Below, piece after piece: positions 22,201 to 37,200 of a DNA stretch of 64,000 nt; the first letter of the stretch is position 1, and each line of letters opens with the position of its first letter. A model generated the notes under the pieces. It saw nothing but the letters and a program-made list of their open reading frames with translations, made no database searches and had not been told where the DNA came from. Source of the stretch: Cyprinodon diabolis (lineage: Eukaryota; Chordata; Actinopteri; Cyprinodontiformes; Cyprinodontidae); contig CM060070.1 in NCBI GenBank assembly GCA_030533445.1, positions 35,518,501 to 35,582,500 on the forward strand, given 5' to 3'. The translations under genes were made by a program, and so were the position numbers.

Positions 22201-25200
22201 AGATCAGCCAGTTGGAAAAACAAATATAAAGATTTTCTCCAATCCATTAGTAGACAAGGGTCAAGTTTTACCGGGCCACGCCTTCCCTGTTTTCAGGGAT
22301 GTCATGATCTGATATTGGAAATCGGCATATTGGTCCGATAACAGTTCAAAATCGAATATTGTTTTATTTTGGCAAAAGACAAGCTCATTCCTGTGAGAAC
22401 CGTTTCTACATAGGCTCTTCTTTTTATAACTAGGAGAAACTAAAGCTGGTTGGACAGTCATAAATATTTAAATTATTTATACTTAGACACTGTATCCAGT
22501 TACAACAAATTGTCATAATAAAGACAAGTTTGTTTGCATATTTTTGCTGTTGTTTATTTTAGATTTCTATTTTGCCACTAAAATAATTATACCTCATCCA
22601 AACATTATAAATGCATCTGCATTATATTAGCGTTCATTATTTGGGTTTATTTCCACACTTGTGATTCTGTAATTAAAGCGCATTGAGATTAAAAAAGCTT
22701 TGATTTTCATTTGAATTTAATTTAATGCCTTTACCAATTTTTTTTTCTGAATAAATGTTGCTGTCCTCTTCCTCCTCCTCTGTCACTGTTGGGTTTTGTT
22801 GTTTCAGATGGGACGAATCTCTGGCCAACTATGTAAAAAGCTTAAAGTAGCTAACAGGAAGTTGAGGATCAGAAAGTTGCTCTGCTTTTTTCCGTCTGAT
22901 CATATCGGATTTGTAAATGTTGGCAACCTTTTGGAAATTTCCCAGAGACGCCAACAGTCTACCTTCTTTCATTTTTTTTCTCAAAGGATAATTACAACTA
23001 TGTTTGCTTTTATTATGCTAACTGCAGCAACAGCTTTCACTCAATGCTAAAAATAAAGCTCCCTATTTTTTTGTTTTTAAATAATAAAACCCTGTTTTAT
23101 GGTAAATCCTTCAACACACACAGTGTGACATCACCTCCCCTCCTTACTTCAACTGTTACTAATCTCATGATGAACCGATAGCAAGAACATGATGAAAACA
23201 TTTAAAATAGTTTCACAAAAAAAAAAAAGATTCATCAGCAAGTCTTAGGTTAGAAGAAAAGGATCAGAAACTGATGAATAAACTCTGCTCAGAGCGTCTC
23301 TACTTTTCAAACCAGTGAAAACATCAGGAGCACTGACTGGGAACAGGACGCAGCACATCAGGGATGAGGATCTCCACCAGGGCCTGGTACAGGATGTGAT
23401 CGCAGCTCCTCATCCAAAGCCTGACCGGCTCATATTTACACAGAGCTACAAGCTTTTCTCTGGGAATCACACGCTCCAGGTCATCATCGCTGTGAAGGAA
23501 GAAAAGAAAAACGTAAATGTTGCTGCTTTAATCCAAAGTTTTATACCTTCACTGTTTTACTGAGTTCGGTCTGACCTGCTGGGGATGGCTGTGCTGCCGT
23601 CACTAGATGGCGGTGTTGAATTCCAGAAGGTCTGCCACAGATTTTCAACATAGTGAAAATGGAGATTCATCACCACGTCCAAAGTAGCCTGCAGGGGGGA
23701 GTCAGGGGGGGTGGGGGCAGGACAAAACACACAGAGCTGAACCATGGCAACCAGAGACACAACAAAGTTTCTCCAAGCAGGCGGGCAGGCAGGCAGGCAG
23801 GCAGCCTCTGGCTCAGCCTGGCTCCTCCAGCTTTTACAGCTCTCTGCACCGTCAGGTTTTCCTTCTAACTGAAGCAGATTTAAAGATTCCTGCATCAGTT
23901 TGGCTTCTTTCAGGGACCTGAACTGCAACGCGTCTCTCCTGTCAGGATGAATGAAAGCCGTGCTTTGTGCTTCAACACCAAGAACCTGATTGTAAACGGA
24001 TTAGGAGTTTATCTAATGCAACAGCTTCATCAAAGGAGATCAGATTAATTAAATTTAGGGGAAAAAATTAGGAAATCTGTTTCTTCTGCTCTAAACTGTT
24101 CATTGTTTCTGCAGAACATGCAGTGATCACTTCCTCTGTCCACCACTTGCTGCAGGATCCTGTTACACAGCAGTGTAAGTCTCGATCACATGATATGCTT
24201 TTGCTTCCTCTCTGCCCGTCACCGTGGCAACCGTGTTTACAGTTGCCCCCAGCAACAGGTCAAACACTGAGCTCCAAAACAAAAGGAAGAATTCCCCATT
24301 CCCTCCAAACAAGCACGTTCTGCCTCCTTATCCCCTCCAATGAGTGTCTCCTGGCTCACGGCAGGAAAAACAACTTCACAGCATGAGGAAAAATGACAGA
24401 GAGGGAGAAAAACAAAGGTGGAAGTGAACGCTACGACTACGAAGAGCAGCTTCCCCCGTCCAAACCTCTCTGGAGTCAGAAACCAAGGCTGTGGTTCCAG
24501 ACGTGATCTTTACACCAAAAGGCTTCACTAACTGAGCCTGGATACCTGATCCGTTGCCATGACACCAATAAAAACTAGTACATCTGAAGGAATTAGAAAA
24601 TCAATGGAAGTTTACTCAGATTAAAGACATAAACTGTGATACATTTCAAGATTTTATTACGGCAGATTTTAAAGGATTTCATCCTTATAGTTAGCTAAAA
24701 AAAAAAAAAAATCATATTTTTATTGAATTTAAAAATTATTTTAAAAAGTTTTCTTAATAGGGCTAACTTTAGGCTTGAGCAGATTGATAATTTAACTAGA
24801 TCTGAATAGGTTGAAAAAATGAAGACCACGGCAATGTTTAAACAGAAACTAAAGTCCTTCATATTCGATGTTTCTTGAAATCCCACAAGCAGCGTCACAG
24901 GTGCGGCTCCACTGGAAGTATTCAAGCTTACAAACCCTCTTAGTGTGACTTATGTTGCAGCAGAGCGGACGTTTGTGACGCTAAGGTCAGAGTTTATAAC
25001 TGTAGCACGAATTCTCCAGCCAGCCCACATGAGACCAGAAGAAGAGCTTCAGAGAAAACGTAAATAAGTCGACATCTGAAAAAAGGGAACAACTTCCCGT
25101 TAAAATGGGTTGGAACAGGAATAGGTTGTCTTAGTAATTAACTTAAGGAGAACAAGTATCCTCAGAGGTTTAAATGCACTAAATGTTCCATGTTGAATAG

Positions 25201-28200
25201 CAAATGTCAAGCTCTGAAAGGCAATGCTTTATGTACAGATCTACTGTCACTGTTCTGCTCTCAGAATTAGAGATTAAACTTTAACTTCTGTTTATAGCAA
25301 ATAAACTCTTCAAGGTAATATTTTATGCCTTATTGCTACATATTTAATATATTAAATGGGATTAATTGTGCTATATTTCTAAAAACAAGCTCCCTCTAGA
25401 TAAACACCAGGCTTGTTCTGTAGAGATCCACTCGCTCTCCTTCTCCTCTGCAGTCTAAACTTTTATTGTTTTAATATTGATGTTTCTTCGTGCTTTTCAT
25501 TTTACATTTTTACCTGTTTTTAATTTGTATTGTTTGATTACTAGTTGGCACCAGCACCTTTCACAAACCTGTTTGGGATAGCATGACAGAAAATGGATGG
25601 ATGGATAATTTATTGTTTTTCAAATGAACAACCTCCTGTTCAGCAAGTTGAAAGCGTTTATAAACGTTATCATTATCATTCATGTTCACACTTCTTAAAT
25701 TATCAGCCGTTTCTAAAAGAAGCTACATGCTCACTGAACTAATCTGAAGGTTGAATAATATAAACAATGGATTTAGATTGAAAAAAATATTAATTGCGAC
25801 ATATTAATAACTGGCCTTGTAATAAACATAATTAAAAAAATTTATCATTTCAAACATGTGTTGTTAATATAGAACTGTTATGTTCTGGCATAGTCTACGG
25901 TCATAGTCAGCCTGTTTGTCCAGCATCAGTGAACGAAGGCCTCTATAAGGAGGATCGGCCACAAACAGTCCTGGCAAACGCAGCTGGGTGTTCAGAGAGC
26001 CGTATTAAAGCCTATTAATGGAAAGTTGAGTAGAGGGAAAAGGTGTGGGTGAAAAATAGATAAGCCTTGAGAGGAATGGTGCCATGTCATCTGCTGGTGT
26101 TGGTCCACCGGGTCCAAATTCAGCACAGGCACTTTGAGCTTCGCTCTGCTGACAAGCTGGATGGAGAGGCTGCTTTTAATTGTTCAGCAAGTCTTAGTTT
26201 CTGACCAAGTAAAATACTAACTGAACAATTTTCTAATTGGTTTTCCCTCTGCCTGAAGTAAAAAAATATGAAAGACCGATGGAGAAAAAGGACGAGAGAT
26301 GAGAGGAAGATGAGCGATGTAAAATCCAACAAAGAGAAGAAAATAAAGTAAACTATGCTTCCTTATTCCTCAGAGGTTGATCGGATCCACATCACGCCTC
26401 GCTGATGCACTCATTCATATACTATTGGTCACATGTAATATTTAGGTTTTTGAGAAGCAGGACTTTGAATGAACTGTCAGCTATTGTTATTCCAATGTAG
26501 CGCACATACACAGATATGCTGTTAATAAAGATTAATCAACAAACTTTTCTAAAATAAGTTTTAAGGTAAAAAAGCAAGAGGGATTCAAATGTGTTTCTTT
26601 TGCTGCAAATTTCTGTCCAAAAATGACAAAGATGGAGAAATTCAGAGACATTAGTCCATGGGAGCGTAGGAGACACAGAAATGTGACAGAGGACAAAGAC
26701 AGGAGTCTGTCCACCTGTCCGCAGACACAGTAACACAAAGGCTGGAGGGGAGGCCAGCGAGATGTCCACCCAGCGCACTGAAAGGTTAATTGGCAAGTCC
26801 TGAAAGCTGTGCAGAGATGAAAAGAGGGCTGGAACAAAGGAGGTGTGTGGAGAGGCTGAACAAGGCGAGGCAGCGATAATATGATCAACTTTGCTGCCTT
26901 AATCCCAAATTCTTGGCCTCACGTTTTCTGTTTCCCATCTTCATCCTGCATCAGTGATCTGTTCTGACAAGTAACCGCTATACTGTAAAATACTGTGATG
27001 AAACCCATCGTTTCCCTACAACTCTCTCATCATCCATTAGATTTACCGTTTGGAGATAAGACAAATACAACTGCTGCTTGGTTTGCCGATATCAGGACAC
27101 GATGAAGGATTTATTTTTTCTTTTGTAAACAGATTCTGCTTCCGTGTTGTTGTTTTTTTAATGACCAGCTAAGTGAAGCAAAGGATTCAATTTGTGATTA
27201 ACTGGGTGAAGCAAGAACTGAAACTAAAACCTTGGCTTGACCTAAATGGTAAACTAACTCATGAAACACTTTCTTTGTTTCAGCAAATTTAAATAAAACA
27301 GAACGTACACACTAAACAAATTCAACAAACAGAGTAACTATGGAAACCTAGTGATGATCGGTCATTGGACGTACAGTATATATTTTCTCTCAACTCTGAA
27401 CGAGTTTTTCTTCAGGTTTAAGTTCAAGTCTCTCCCTTATGGCGGCCGTTCACCTTTTCTATGACAAGTTTTCCCTCCACTTCACTTCTATTATTATTCC
27501 TTAACACTCTGTGAGTAGCATAACTGTCCAATCCGCAGTATTAGCATTGCTGTAAAACATCAAACAATGGAAACATTTAAATCTGTTTACATTCCATTTA
27601 TTTTAGGGGACATCAGGAAAAAAGTATTGATTCATAATCTGTAAACCATAACTAGATCCAGTTTTAACAAATACTTGAACTACTTAGAAGGCCTGGTTTC
27701 TAAACCGAATTACTGATATAAATGTATCTCACCTCACAGTGGCCTCTGTAGAGAGTCTGCAGCTTCTTAATATCATTCACGCTCATGTGCTCAGGAAGAG
27801 GCTGTGTGCCCAGGTCCAGAGAGGGAAACGGAGGTAAGGAGTGAGACGAATCTGTGGAAATCAACATGGACCAGTGTTTATCTATAAAACCCCAAATGAA
27901 GCTAGAGTGACTCTAAAGGAATTAGTTGTGGATCTCATCAAGAGTTTGATATAAACATCTTCAAATGTAGCTTAGAAATATCGAACCTGTCATTTTAAAA
28001 GGTCAAGGAACAACAAAAAAAGAAAGATTTAGAGGCAGCCTCTGTGTTTACCGATATACTGCTGGTGCTGCTGGCTTTGAGCCGCCACCGACTGCTCTGG
28101 AGTGCTGCTGCAGTGCTGGGAGCTTCCACACAGGCTGTCGGACATGCTGTCCACCTTCTGCAGAGGCTTAAACCTGCACACACATGTGAGAGCGAGCCAT

Positions 28201-31200
28201 GCAGGTTAGCTCACTGAAATAACCAAAAATGATCAGAGGACATATAACACAGCAGAAAATAATCTACAGCAATTTAATAAGAGTAGAAAAAGAAAGCAAA
28301 GCAAGGTCAGCTGGAGTCGGATGTGCAGTGGAGGGAAACCCTCCATACAACACAGAATCAGCCAGGAGGTCACATAACAAACCAAGGAAACAATCTCAAT
28401 GGACTCAGGTAGTAATGAGAAAGAGGAACTGGGCAAAAGCAGGGACAGAAAATCAGCTAACCAAGAAAAGAAAGACACCAAGGCACACCTCACATTGCTA
28501 ACAAAAAAGTTTGAGAAGCAAAGGTGCAGGCGCAGGGTGGCACCATTTTTACAACCAATGCCAGAGGTTTCTTAATTCATCCATATTTATTGAATCTTTT
28601 AAGTTCTTTTATTTCAAAAATATCATAATTGAGATAATGAATTTTTGTTCCAATTGCTTATTTTTACATACACAACCCCAACCTGCTGTTTGTAGAGATC
28701 CTCTGAATACGGTTGATGTTTTTATTCCATTTTGGGTGACAGGGGCGTAGGATGTAGGAATGCCTTGCTTCTATCAGTGCGCCCCAGTGCAGCTGTTCCT
28801 ACAGTGCAGGTTACCTCCATCAGCAGGTGAATGACTGAATACAGTGTAAAAGCACTTTGGAGGCTTCTTGAAAACATGTCTGCATTGTTTCACCCCTACA
28901 GTATAGTTCTCTTGTGATGATCCCAAAGTTATTTCCATAAAATAAGCATCAGAGCTCAAACCTGACCAAAGAAAAAGGCTCCTAGTAGAAAAAACCCAAC
29001 ATGGCCAAATAAGATCAACGTAACAGACTGCATAAAGAAAAGGATGTAGTACTTGAAAAAAAATTTTTTATATTACATTGATTATTAATTATCTGACTTT
29101 TGTCTTTATAATTGTAAATGTATATATTTCTGATTATAAAACATTATTTTCTGACTCCTCTGCTGTCATTTCATTAGAAATTATTCTTTAAACTTTCTGT
29201 CAACGAGGAAAAGATCAATACAGATACACTTACAGAATATTTATTTTAGCTTCAAAGTATTAAAATTGTTTAAAAGTCAGTTCAAGCTGATCTACTTATA
29301 TATTTTTTGTCGATATAATTTCTTCCAGCCATAATTTTTCTCAGCAGCCTAAAGTAACAAGTTAATTTTAGGGAATAAAGTAGAATAAATCTGATAGTTT
29401 TGCTAAACTTTTTATTTTATGCCAATTAATATTCATACATCATTTAATCTCCATGTCTTGTTTTTTATAAACACTGGTACACTCAGTATTTAGTCTCAGA
29501 TATCATTTGAAAGGAGAGCATAAATGTAAAGTAGAAGGAGGAGGACAGTGTTGCAGTGCGTACAGTTAACAAACGGCAACAACTTCAACAGAAAATTACT
29601 AAGTGTTGCGAAAACAAATCTGAACTTATTCGATAATTATGGTACAAGTTCAGAGGAGTCTGACCTCTGTTTCTGGTGGACAGGCTGCTGCCTCATTGCC
29701 ATGTACTGGGTGTCCTCCTGCAGCCGGTTAAGTGGAGAATCTGGCTTCACCCGGATGCCATAGTAATGATACTTGGAGTTGCCTCTGAAGCAAAAAGGGA
29801 AAATATTCAGAAAGCAGTGAAAAAGCCTCCCCATCAGTGTAATTACTGTCTTTGCTCTTCACCACCAGTCCCTCAGTGCATAATCGTATTCAATGAATCT
29901 TGAAAACTTATGCAATCTCTATTATCAGCGTCCTCCTACCTGGTGCCAAGGCGCCGCGTCCTTAGGCCCATAAAGACTGAGCGGATGAGTTTCCCAAAGG
30001 ATGCTGCATTGACAGGATCCAGTTTCTGCTCCTGACAGTGTCTTAGGTAATGGTTATACAGGGAGCACCGGGGCAGGCTCACCCCCTCCGCCGTCTCATA
30101 GTTGTCCAGCAGCCACTGAAGCTAAAAACAGAGAAGAATATATTTGTACCATCAGTGTTTCCACGAGATGAGCCTGCTCTGTGATGGTCAGCCGCAGTGC
30201 AGAGCAAAGGAAGATCTTTTTATCATATCAGAAGCCAACATAACACAAGCATCAGTTGGCCTTGGATTTAGAAATATCAGGGATTTTACTAAAATGAATC
30301 TGTGTCAAAACATTTGACTTATTTCTTAGCTCAAGCTGCAAACGAGCAGGTCAATCTGATCTGATGAGATCCTTACTAAGTCTGAAAGATTTCCACATAA
30401 ATGCTGCCTAACGCAGGAATGCTTCTCCTGTTTGAATGTTGAAAACAAAGTTAAACAAAGACCTTCATTCACATCCTTTAAACCTTAATACTTATACTTA
30501 ATACTATAGAATCTTACACCTTGCAAAAAAGATCCTTTTCCAACGACTACAAGGAGGAAAAAATATTTAAATGCATCAAAATCAGAATAAATTATGTGAC
30601 AAATTAGAAATAAAAATATACATTTGAAAAACAAAAATAAATAAATAAAAGAAACTAAATAATAAAATAAAAATAATATAAATCAAATACTTAAATGAGG
30701 AAATACTAATTAAATTCTAAATTTTACAAATAAAAATAAACCAAAAGCATCAAATATCTTGTTGCTCTTTCCCTTTTTTGTAACCTGCTCCAGTACTGAT
30801 GTTTTTCTCTGGATTATATCTGTTAAAGACATTTAATCAAAACATTTCAGCTCTTAGATTCTTACAATAAATGAACCAGAATGGCTTTTTTTTTTCTTTA
30901 ATGTTTTCATGCTGGAGAGAAAAAATTCAGATGTTATACCATCACTGATAGGTAATCACAAACGGTCCATGGAGACAGTTTTAATGGTCTAACCAGCGAG
31001 TTTTAATTCTATAGCAGCTTGGGCTTTAAGAACAAAGACATCTCACAATCAATATTCCATTAAACATTCCTCTAGAAAACAACAAAAACATTGTAAATCA
31101 AGATACATTTTAGTATTATCTTTCAAGTTTTACATTTACCATAGTTTATTAGATGTTGAAATGATGTGTTGCTGAATATCACTTTATTTTGTCTTTTTTT

Positions 31201-34200
31201 TTTTCCCATAGCAGTTTTCATCTTCATTCTCCTTTTATAACACAGTATGTTCATCTTTCTGTGTTGCTCTGTTCAGTCATGCTGATCTAAACTACACTAT
31301 AATATGCGGTAAAGATCTTCCTGAATAAGTGAGACCAAACACCAAATGTTAAAAGGGACACTTGGCTGCTTTACCTCAGTGTGCTCAGATATCCTCAGGT
31401 AACTGTGGAAGAAAGCAGCTGAAAATTTGATTTTAGAATCATATTTTTAAGAAAGCACTAATATTAGAACATGTGGACAAATGCTTTTTTTTTTCTTTCA
31501 AGTTTTACCACATAAAATACTTTATAAAAATTTTTTTGGGGAGCTTAATTTTCAATGAGTCAAATCAAAAAAGAAAATAAGAAATAATTTTAGCCTTTAG
31601 CACTGGGTTTGTATTTGTATCTGATTTATCCATTTCAGTTCTTTCCCAGGGTCTTATTTTAATGATGAATCTGCTGGAACGACTGAGTTTTTCTTTTACT
31701 TTGCAAAATGAAACACAGTCGAAAGACAAACAATAGTGAATGTCTACTCTAAGGTCCAGGAAGCAAACGGTTCAGACTCCAAAGCTTACAGCTTGTTATC
31801 TGGAATGGGTTCATACTAATTCGATTTAAAATTCATGTCGGTATTAAGTAACCTCAAGTATGGGGTAGGAGAACAGAGACCAAGACCTTAAATGGTTTTG
31901 ATTAGCTCTGCTCACCACGGGAATCCAGTTTGATCTTTGCTATCAAACAAGTGGGTGCAGTTTACTTTATTTTCATTATTGTTTAAGATCTCTTTTTTTT
32001 AATCCAAACTCATCAGAATACATTAATCCACTCACTTCTAACATATAAGGATAAAAAAAGCTACATTTTTTACATTTAACAAAACGAAATCATTTTGGTC
32101 CTAATACCTAACCTGAACAGAACAAGCTTAATCTTATTTGTTGTCTGTGAGTGACACAAAATGGATATATATCTTCGTAGGCATTGAGCCTCGTGATAAA
32201 GGCCTGACAGGAGAATTGGAAGATGTGGAGTCAGTTGTTTATACACTAAAATCTGCTAAAAATTTAATGACTAAACAGAAAACTTAAAATGCTGTAAAGT
32301 TATGTAACTTCTGTTAGTATATCAATGTTTTCCAAGTAAAATGACCAGATATAAAAACCAAAAATAAAGCTAGCCAGTGAAAACAATCTGATTACTCTTA
32401 TAATGAAAGTAAGAAAAACAATCAGTAATAAATCATGCATCAAAGGAATCATCTCAAATCTGCATGTAATGAAAAGTAAAAGCACACAGCTCTGATTTCA
32501 GATCAAGAATAAAAACAAAATAATATCAAAATAAAATTAGAAAGGAAATAGTGTATTTCACTGAGCAGACACAAGCAGAACACAGAGGCTAGAGATTCAG
32601 TCGTCACTTTCTGATGTTTCCTTACATAGAAAGTTCCTGTTTGACTTACATGGCTGTTGAGCAGGCTGCTTTTGTGACTGGCAATTCCTTCAGACTTTTG
32701 GAGGTTTTCAATCGCCATTTCAAGCTGAAGAAAGAAGCATGCAAAACAGAAAAAAAGGACACAGAAGGGGGAGGATGCAGAGCGAAAAGAGGGAGAGAGA
32801 GAGAGGAAAGGAAATAACCAGGGACATAATGTTGGGGAAAAAAGAAGCGAGAAGGGGAATAAGACTGTTAGAAAGCAGCCAGATCTGTGCATTTCCATTC
32901 AAATAGTCAGTGTTGCAGCCACATCAATTATTGGCTGACAAAAGCATGCAAATCAGGGGACTCATAGGGTTAAGCGGCTCAGTGAAGGTCCTAACACCAA
33001 AGTATGCAAAATTAGAACAACAAACAGGGATACGGGTCACATCCAGACCTGGGACAGAGGATCAACAATGTCAATCATCTCAGAGTTTAATAAAAGCAGA
33101 GAAAACATCAGTAAAACCAAAGAAGCTAGATAAGGCAAGACGATACTATGTCAAAATTAAGCACTAAATATATTAACCCGACATAATTCTAAAACTTTAT
33201 AAGAAAAACATCTAAACAAAAAAACAATCCAAGTCTGCTTAAAGCTTTAACTGAGTGAGTAAAGCAGGAGGATTTCCTAGAGTTAAGGATGAAAATCTAT
33301 GAAAACTGCACTAAACTTCAGACATGAGAGAAGAAAGAGAAGCAGGCAGTGTTCAAAGAGAGCTTCAGAGGACCCTTAGCCAAATGGTAATAAGCCCCAG
33401 GGGTTTTCTTTGTTTCAGGGGGTGCTCAAGGCCTGTGAAACCCCCTAAAACAAGGCAGCACTTCCTTAAGGCAAAGTCCCACTTCTACAGGCTTACGGCC
33501 TAGCACCACTTTGCTCTCAGTGATTGTTCATATAACAGTACAACAGCTCCTGTTGTGGACCCCTGGCATAAAGGATGGTTAGTCTGGACATGGGTACTGA
33601 CTGGTGAGACAATAGAAACTACAGCCATAACAGCCCCACCACAGGAGCAGGAGTTATCCTCACCATGGCTGAGGAGGAGCGAGACGAGTGTGAGATGTGG
33701 TTGCGGTTTCCGTCCAAGCCTCCGCTATGAAGCAGGTAGGTGCTGCCACCGGAGATGATGTGGCTGCTGCCCACATCCATGGCAATGCCGACCATGCCAT
33801 GAGGAGGCACGCCACTGCTGGCGGAGGAGACCACAGTGGTGACGTGGGTTCCACCAGCCTGGGAGTCAAAGTAGGTCCCTCCACTACCTTGTCCATACAG
33901 CTGAGAGTCAGGGTTGTAGGAGTAGGCTGTTCGGCTGGAGAAAGATCACTGCAGTTAGCATGACATGCTTTTTAAATCCATCTCACATTATATGATACTG
34001 AAATAAACCGAGTCCTGTTTGAGGGGATTGTGGAAAGAAGAGATGCACTTAGAAATCAATTAATGGGCAAGAACTGTCCGACCTTTTAGCTCGATTGGCC
34101 CCCGATTAGTCGGAAACCCAGTGAATGCATCACACAGTAAGAAAACTACTCAGTACTGCTGCACATCATACTAATTGCTGCATTAGCCTGTTTTGTAGCT

Positions 34201-37200
34201 AAATTCTGAGCTTCAGTAACATTTTAGTTAAATGAACTTTTATTGTCATCTGAAGTCGGTTTTCAATGGCTGAGCTAGTAAAGCTCCCTAAGAGAAAAGA
34301 AAGAGAAACATAGTGGTAAAATGTGGGATAGTCTTTATCAGCTTGTAACAACAACATCCAACATTAGTATGTCAACTACATGCTTTCCTGTTATGCTGTT
34401 CTGCCCTTTAGTGAGAACTCGTGGGGCTAAAAAAGGGATCTTTTCTTTCCAAAATAAGGCATAGGAAGTGATGACAAGTTAAACTAAAGGCTGCTGTTTT
34501 AGTAATGCTAGCTGACGCCACCCTACCATATTCTGAACATTTTAATCATTCCTTAAACATTATCGATTCTAATTGGCTGCAGGGTCTTTGGTAAAAGGTG
34601 CTGTAGGAGCCTTTTTAAGGACCCTGATTGTTGAAAGTTTTTGGTCAAGCTCAAATGTTATCTGCACTTGCCCTATGAAACTATACCTTGTATCATTTAA
34701 CATAACATTTAGAAATAATATTACTTCCCTCTGCTGATTAAATCTAATTTGCCATTTGCTGCTGACTGAGCTACAGGTTCTGTGGCCAAACAGATTAACT
34801 TTGTAACAAGTCATAATGATAGTTATTAAATAGTACAAAAATGTACAATGTTAATGGTAAAGGAGCAATAATTGCAAAACTGCATTAGTTATTATGATAG
34901 ATGACATTTAACATTTATTCATTTTGTAATTGCTCGTGGTAAAAATGGGATACGATCCTTCCAAGTGTCCATTATCGGACATGAATGCTTGGAAAACAAA
35001 TTCTGATTAGTGTTTGTCCAGTGTAAAGTAAGGTACACAAACATTGTCATGGTGACGATATTTAAGAATGCTTATTTGAATATTTTTTCTCTTTATAATT
35101 TTACATTTTTTTGCATATTTAATAATAACACCTCAGCCAACCTTAAAATACTGTCAAAATGTGTTTTATTTAAGTTATTTTGCATTTATTTGAACACCTA
35201 TTTGACAGGTATTTATGATTTCATTGGTATTCATGTCAACTTGGAAGGCAAGTTCCAAGTTAAGATTAAAAAATGTTTATGGAAATAAAAATATTCTTTA
35301 TGCTTTTAATTATCAAATATTTTCCTTGGTTTCCATATCTAGCTTCAAATTTCAGTATGGTGACAACTCTAGTGTAAAGCAACAGGTCTGCTGAGAGATA
35401 TTTGTGTTCAAAGGGAAGATGACTAACTGATGTCACAATATTTGGTATTATCGTAGTAAAATGAATCACTGAAACTTTAAGAAAAAAACAAAACAACTGA
35501 GCCTTAATTATTCTAAATGGCAAGTTGATTGGAGCTACATTAAAACCAGTTGGTGACACATATAAAACAAGCAGTGTAGGAGATCTTATCGGTCACCGTT
35601 TTATCAACACAACACTTGTTCAAACTTGAGTCACAAAGATCACCGGATGAACAATCATTGGATGCTAAATGCAGGTGTAGCTCTGACTCAGACTTTGAAA
35701 GAAATACCTGGAGGTTTTTTTCACTACTAAGACTGTTTTTTTCCCCTTCCCATTTATTAATTAGCGTCTTTAAACAGAACCTAAAAACCTCATTAACGAA
35801 GTAAAATGAAAGAAGCGATCTTACATAGTTCCGTTGGTATAAACAGCTTCCTCGCTTTCTCCTACATATTGTACTTGGGACTGGTAGACATGTGGCACCT
35901 GCTGCTCATACAAAGATAAAATAAAAAAAAAGGAGAGTTTAGAGTTAAATCAGCAGTGCTTAGGTAAAACACACTGAAAAAACAACAGTAAAAAACTATC
36001 CACCCCTTGGCTTATTGACAATTTGTCCAAACAGACGTTGCTGAATCGGAAAAAATAAATAAATAAATAAATGTTTCACCGCAGAAGGGTGTGTGAAAGA
36101 AAAAATAAATGATTAAAATAACATGAGAGCATATAATAAAAAAAAATACATAAATGTATTCAATGAGACAAAAAAAAAAACAAAAAAACAAACAATTTTT
36201 TCTATGCGTTTTTGTTTTAGGTGAACAATATTTGACAATATTATATTGTTATATTATATATTGTATAGCTATGGTAATATTTTAGTGTCAATATGTATTT
36301 ATCACGTTATTATGATTTTGTTTATTTCTGCAATGCAATATTGTCTTAAATCCCTTAGTGCTGCCCTCTTAGGGTTGAAGAGTGGCTACTGCTGATTCAT
36401 TTTCCTATTGGCTCAAACAGAATGCGACTCTAAAGTATGTATTTATCAAGAGCCTTTCATAGAGGAAAGCTTCACAAAGCCATATACAGAAAAAGGCAAC
36501 ATAAAGAAGGACAAAAAACTAGTCCTTCTAGGGCTAAATCAAAACATCTTTTTTTTTTAAGCCCTACACAAACCTCTTAAGAGCATTCATCTCTATATCA
36601 TTTGTCAATATCATTTTATCCATATTCAATTTTGACTCTAAAAAGCTTGTCTCTGTAGTAAAAGCCACATATTGTCTCTGATTAAATTTCCCAGCACAAA
36701 TGTGAAAGACGATTCCAACCATGTTGGTTGTATTTTGTTAAAGTTATCTGTGGACTGGTTTATGCTTGACAGGAGGTGAGTTACACTTTACACTTTAATG
36801 TGACACATTAAAGTGACACACAATTTTGCTATTAATAATAAAAACAAAAAAACAAACAAACATGAGATTGAAGTAATGCAGATTTGTGCTGCCAAACTGC
36901 ACAAACCTGACTGTTTTCCCTTGCGATTGGGAGATTTTGTTTTTGTATTTTCTCACAAAGCGAATGCATTTTACTTTGCAACCACATCTCTCTTCCCTCA
37001 GGTGCTGAATTTCCTTCGGGTCCAAATCCATCCTCTTGAGTCTAGGCTTCTATTTAGGTCACTCAAAGCCCTCTTTAGAGCAATGCAATGTTAAACATCT
37101 TTGTGTCATTACAGATAACAGCAGACATGTGGGTTCTGTAGGTTCTTCAAGGCGAGAGCATTGTCCTGGTGTGACTTTACTGGTTTTATGGCTGCAACCG

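Larger units (their letters stand above)
23689..27732 (-). other. rfx2: rfx2 intron 10, 4.0 kb
   Basis: No exon recognised. It contains X-box-like sites near 23743, 24218 and 24553, a GGCA microsatellite near 23780-23803 and a retroposon tail with GGAT repeats (about 25555-25612). Confidence 0.65.

Noticed and set aside
26532..26888. 118-codon minus frame with Leu- and Cys-rich sequence
   Set aside because: No domain, no splice sites and it lies within rfx2 intron 10; probably a chance frame.
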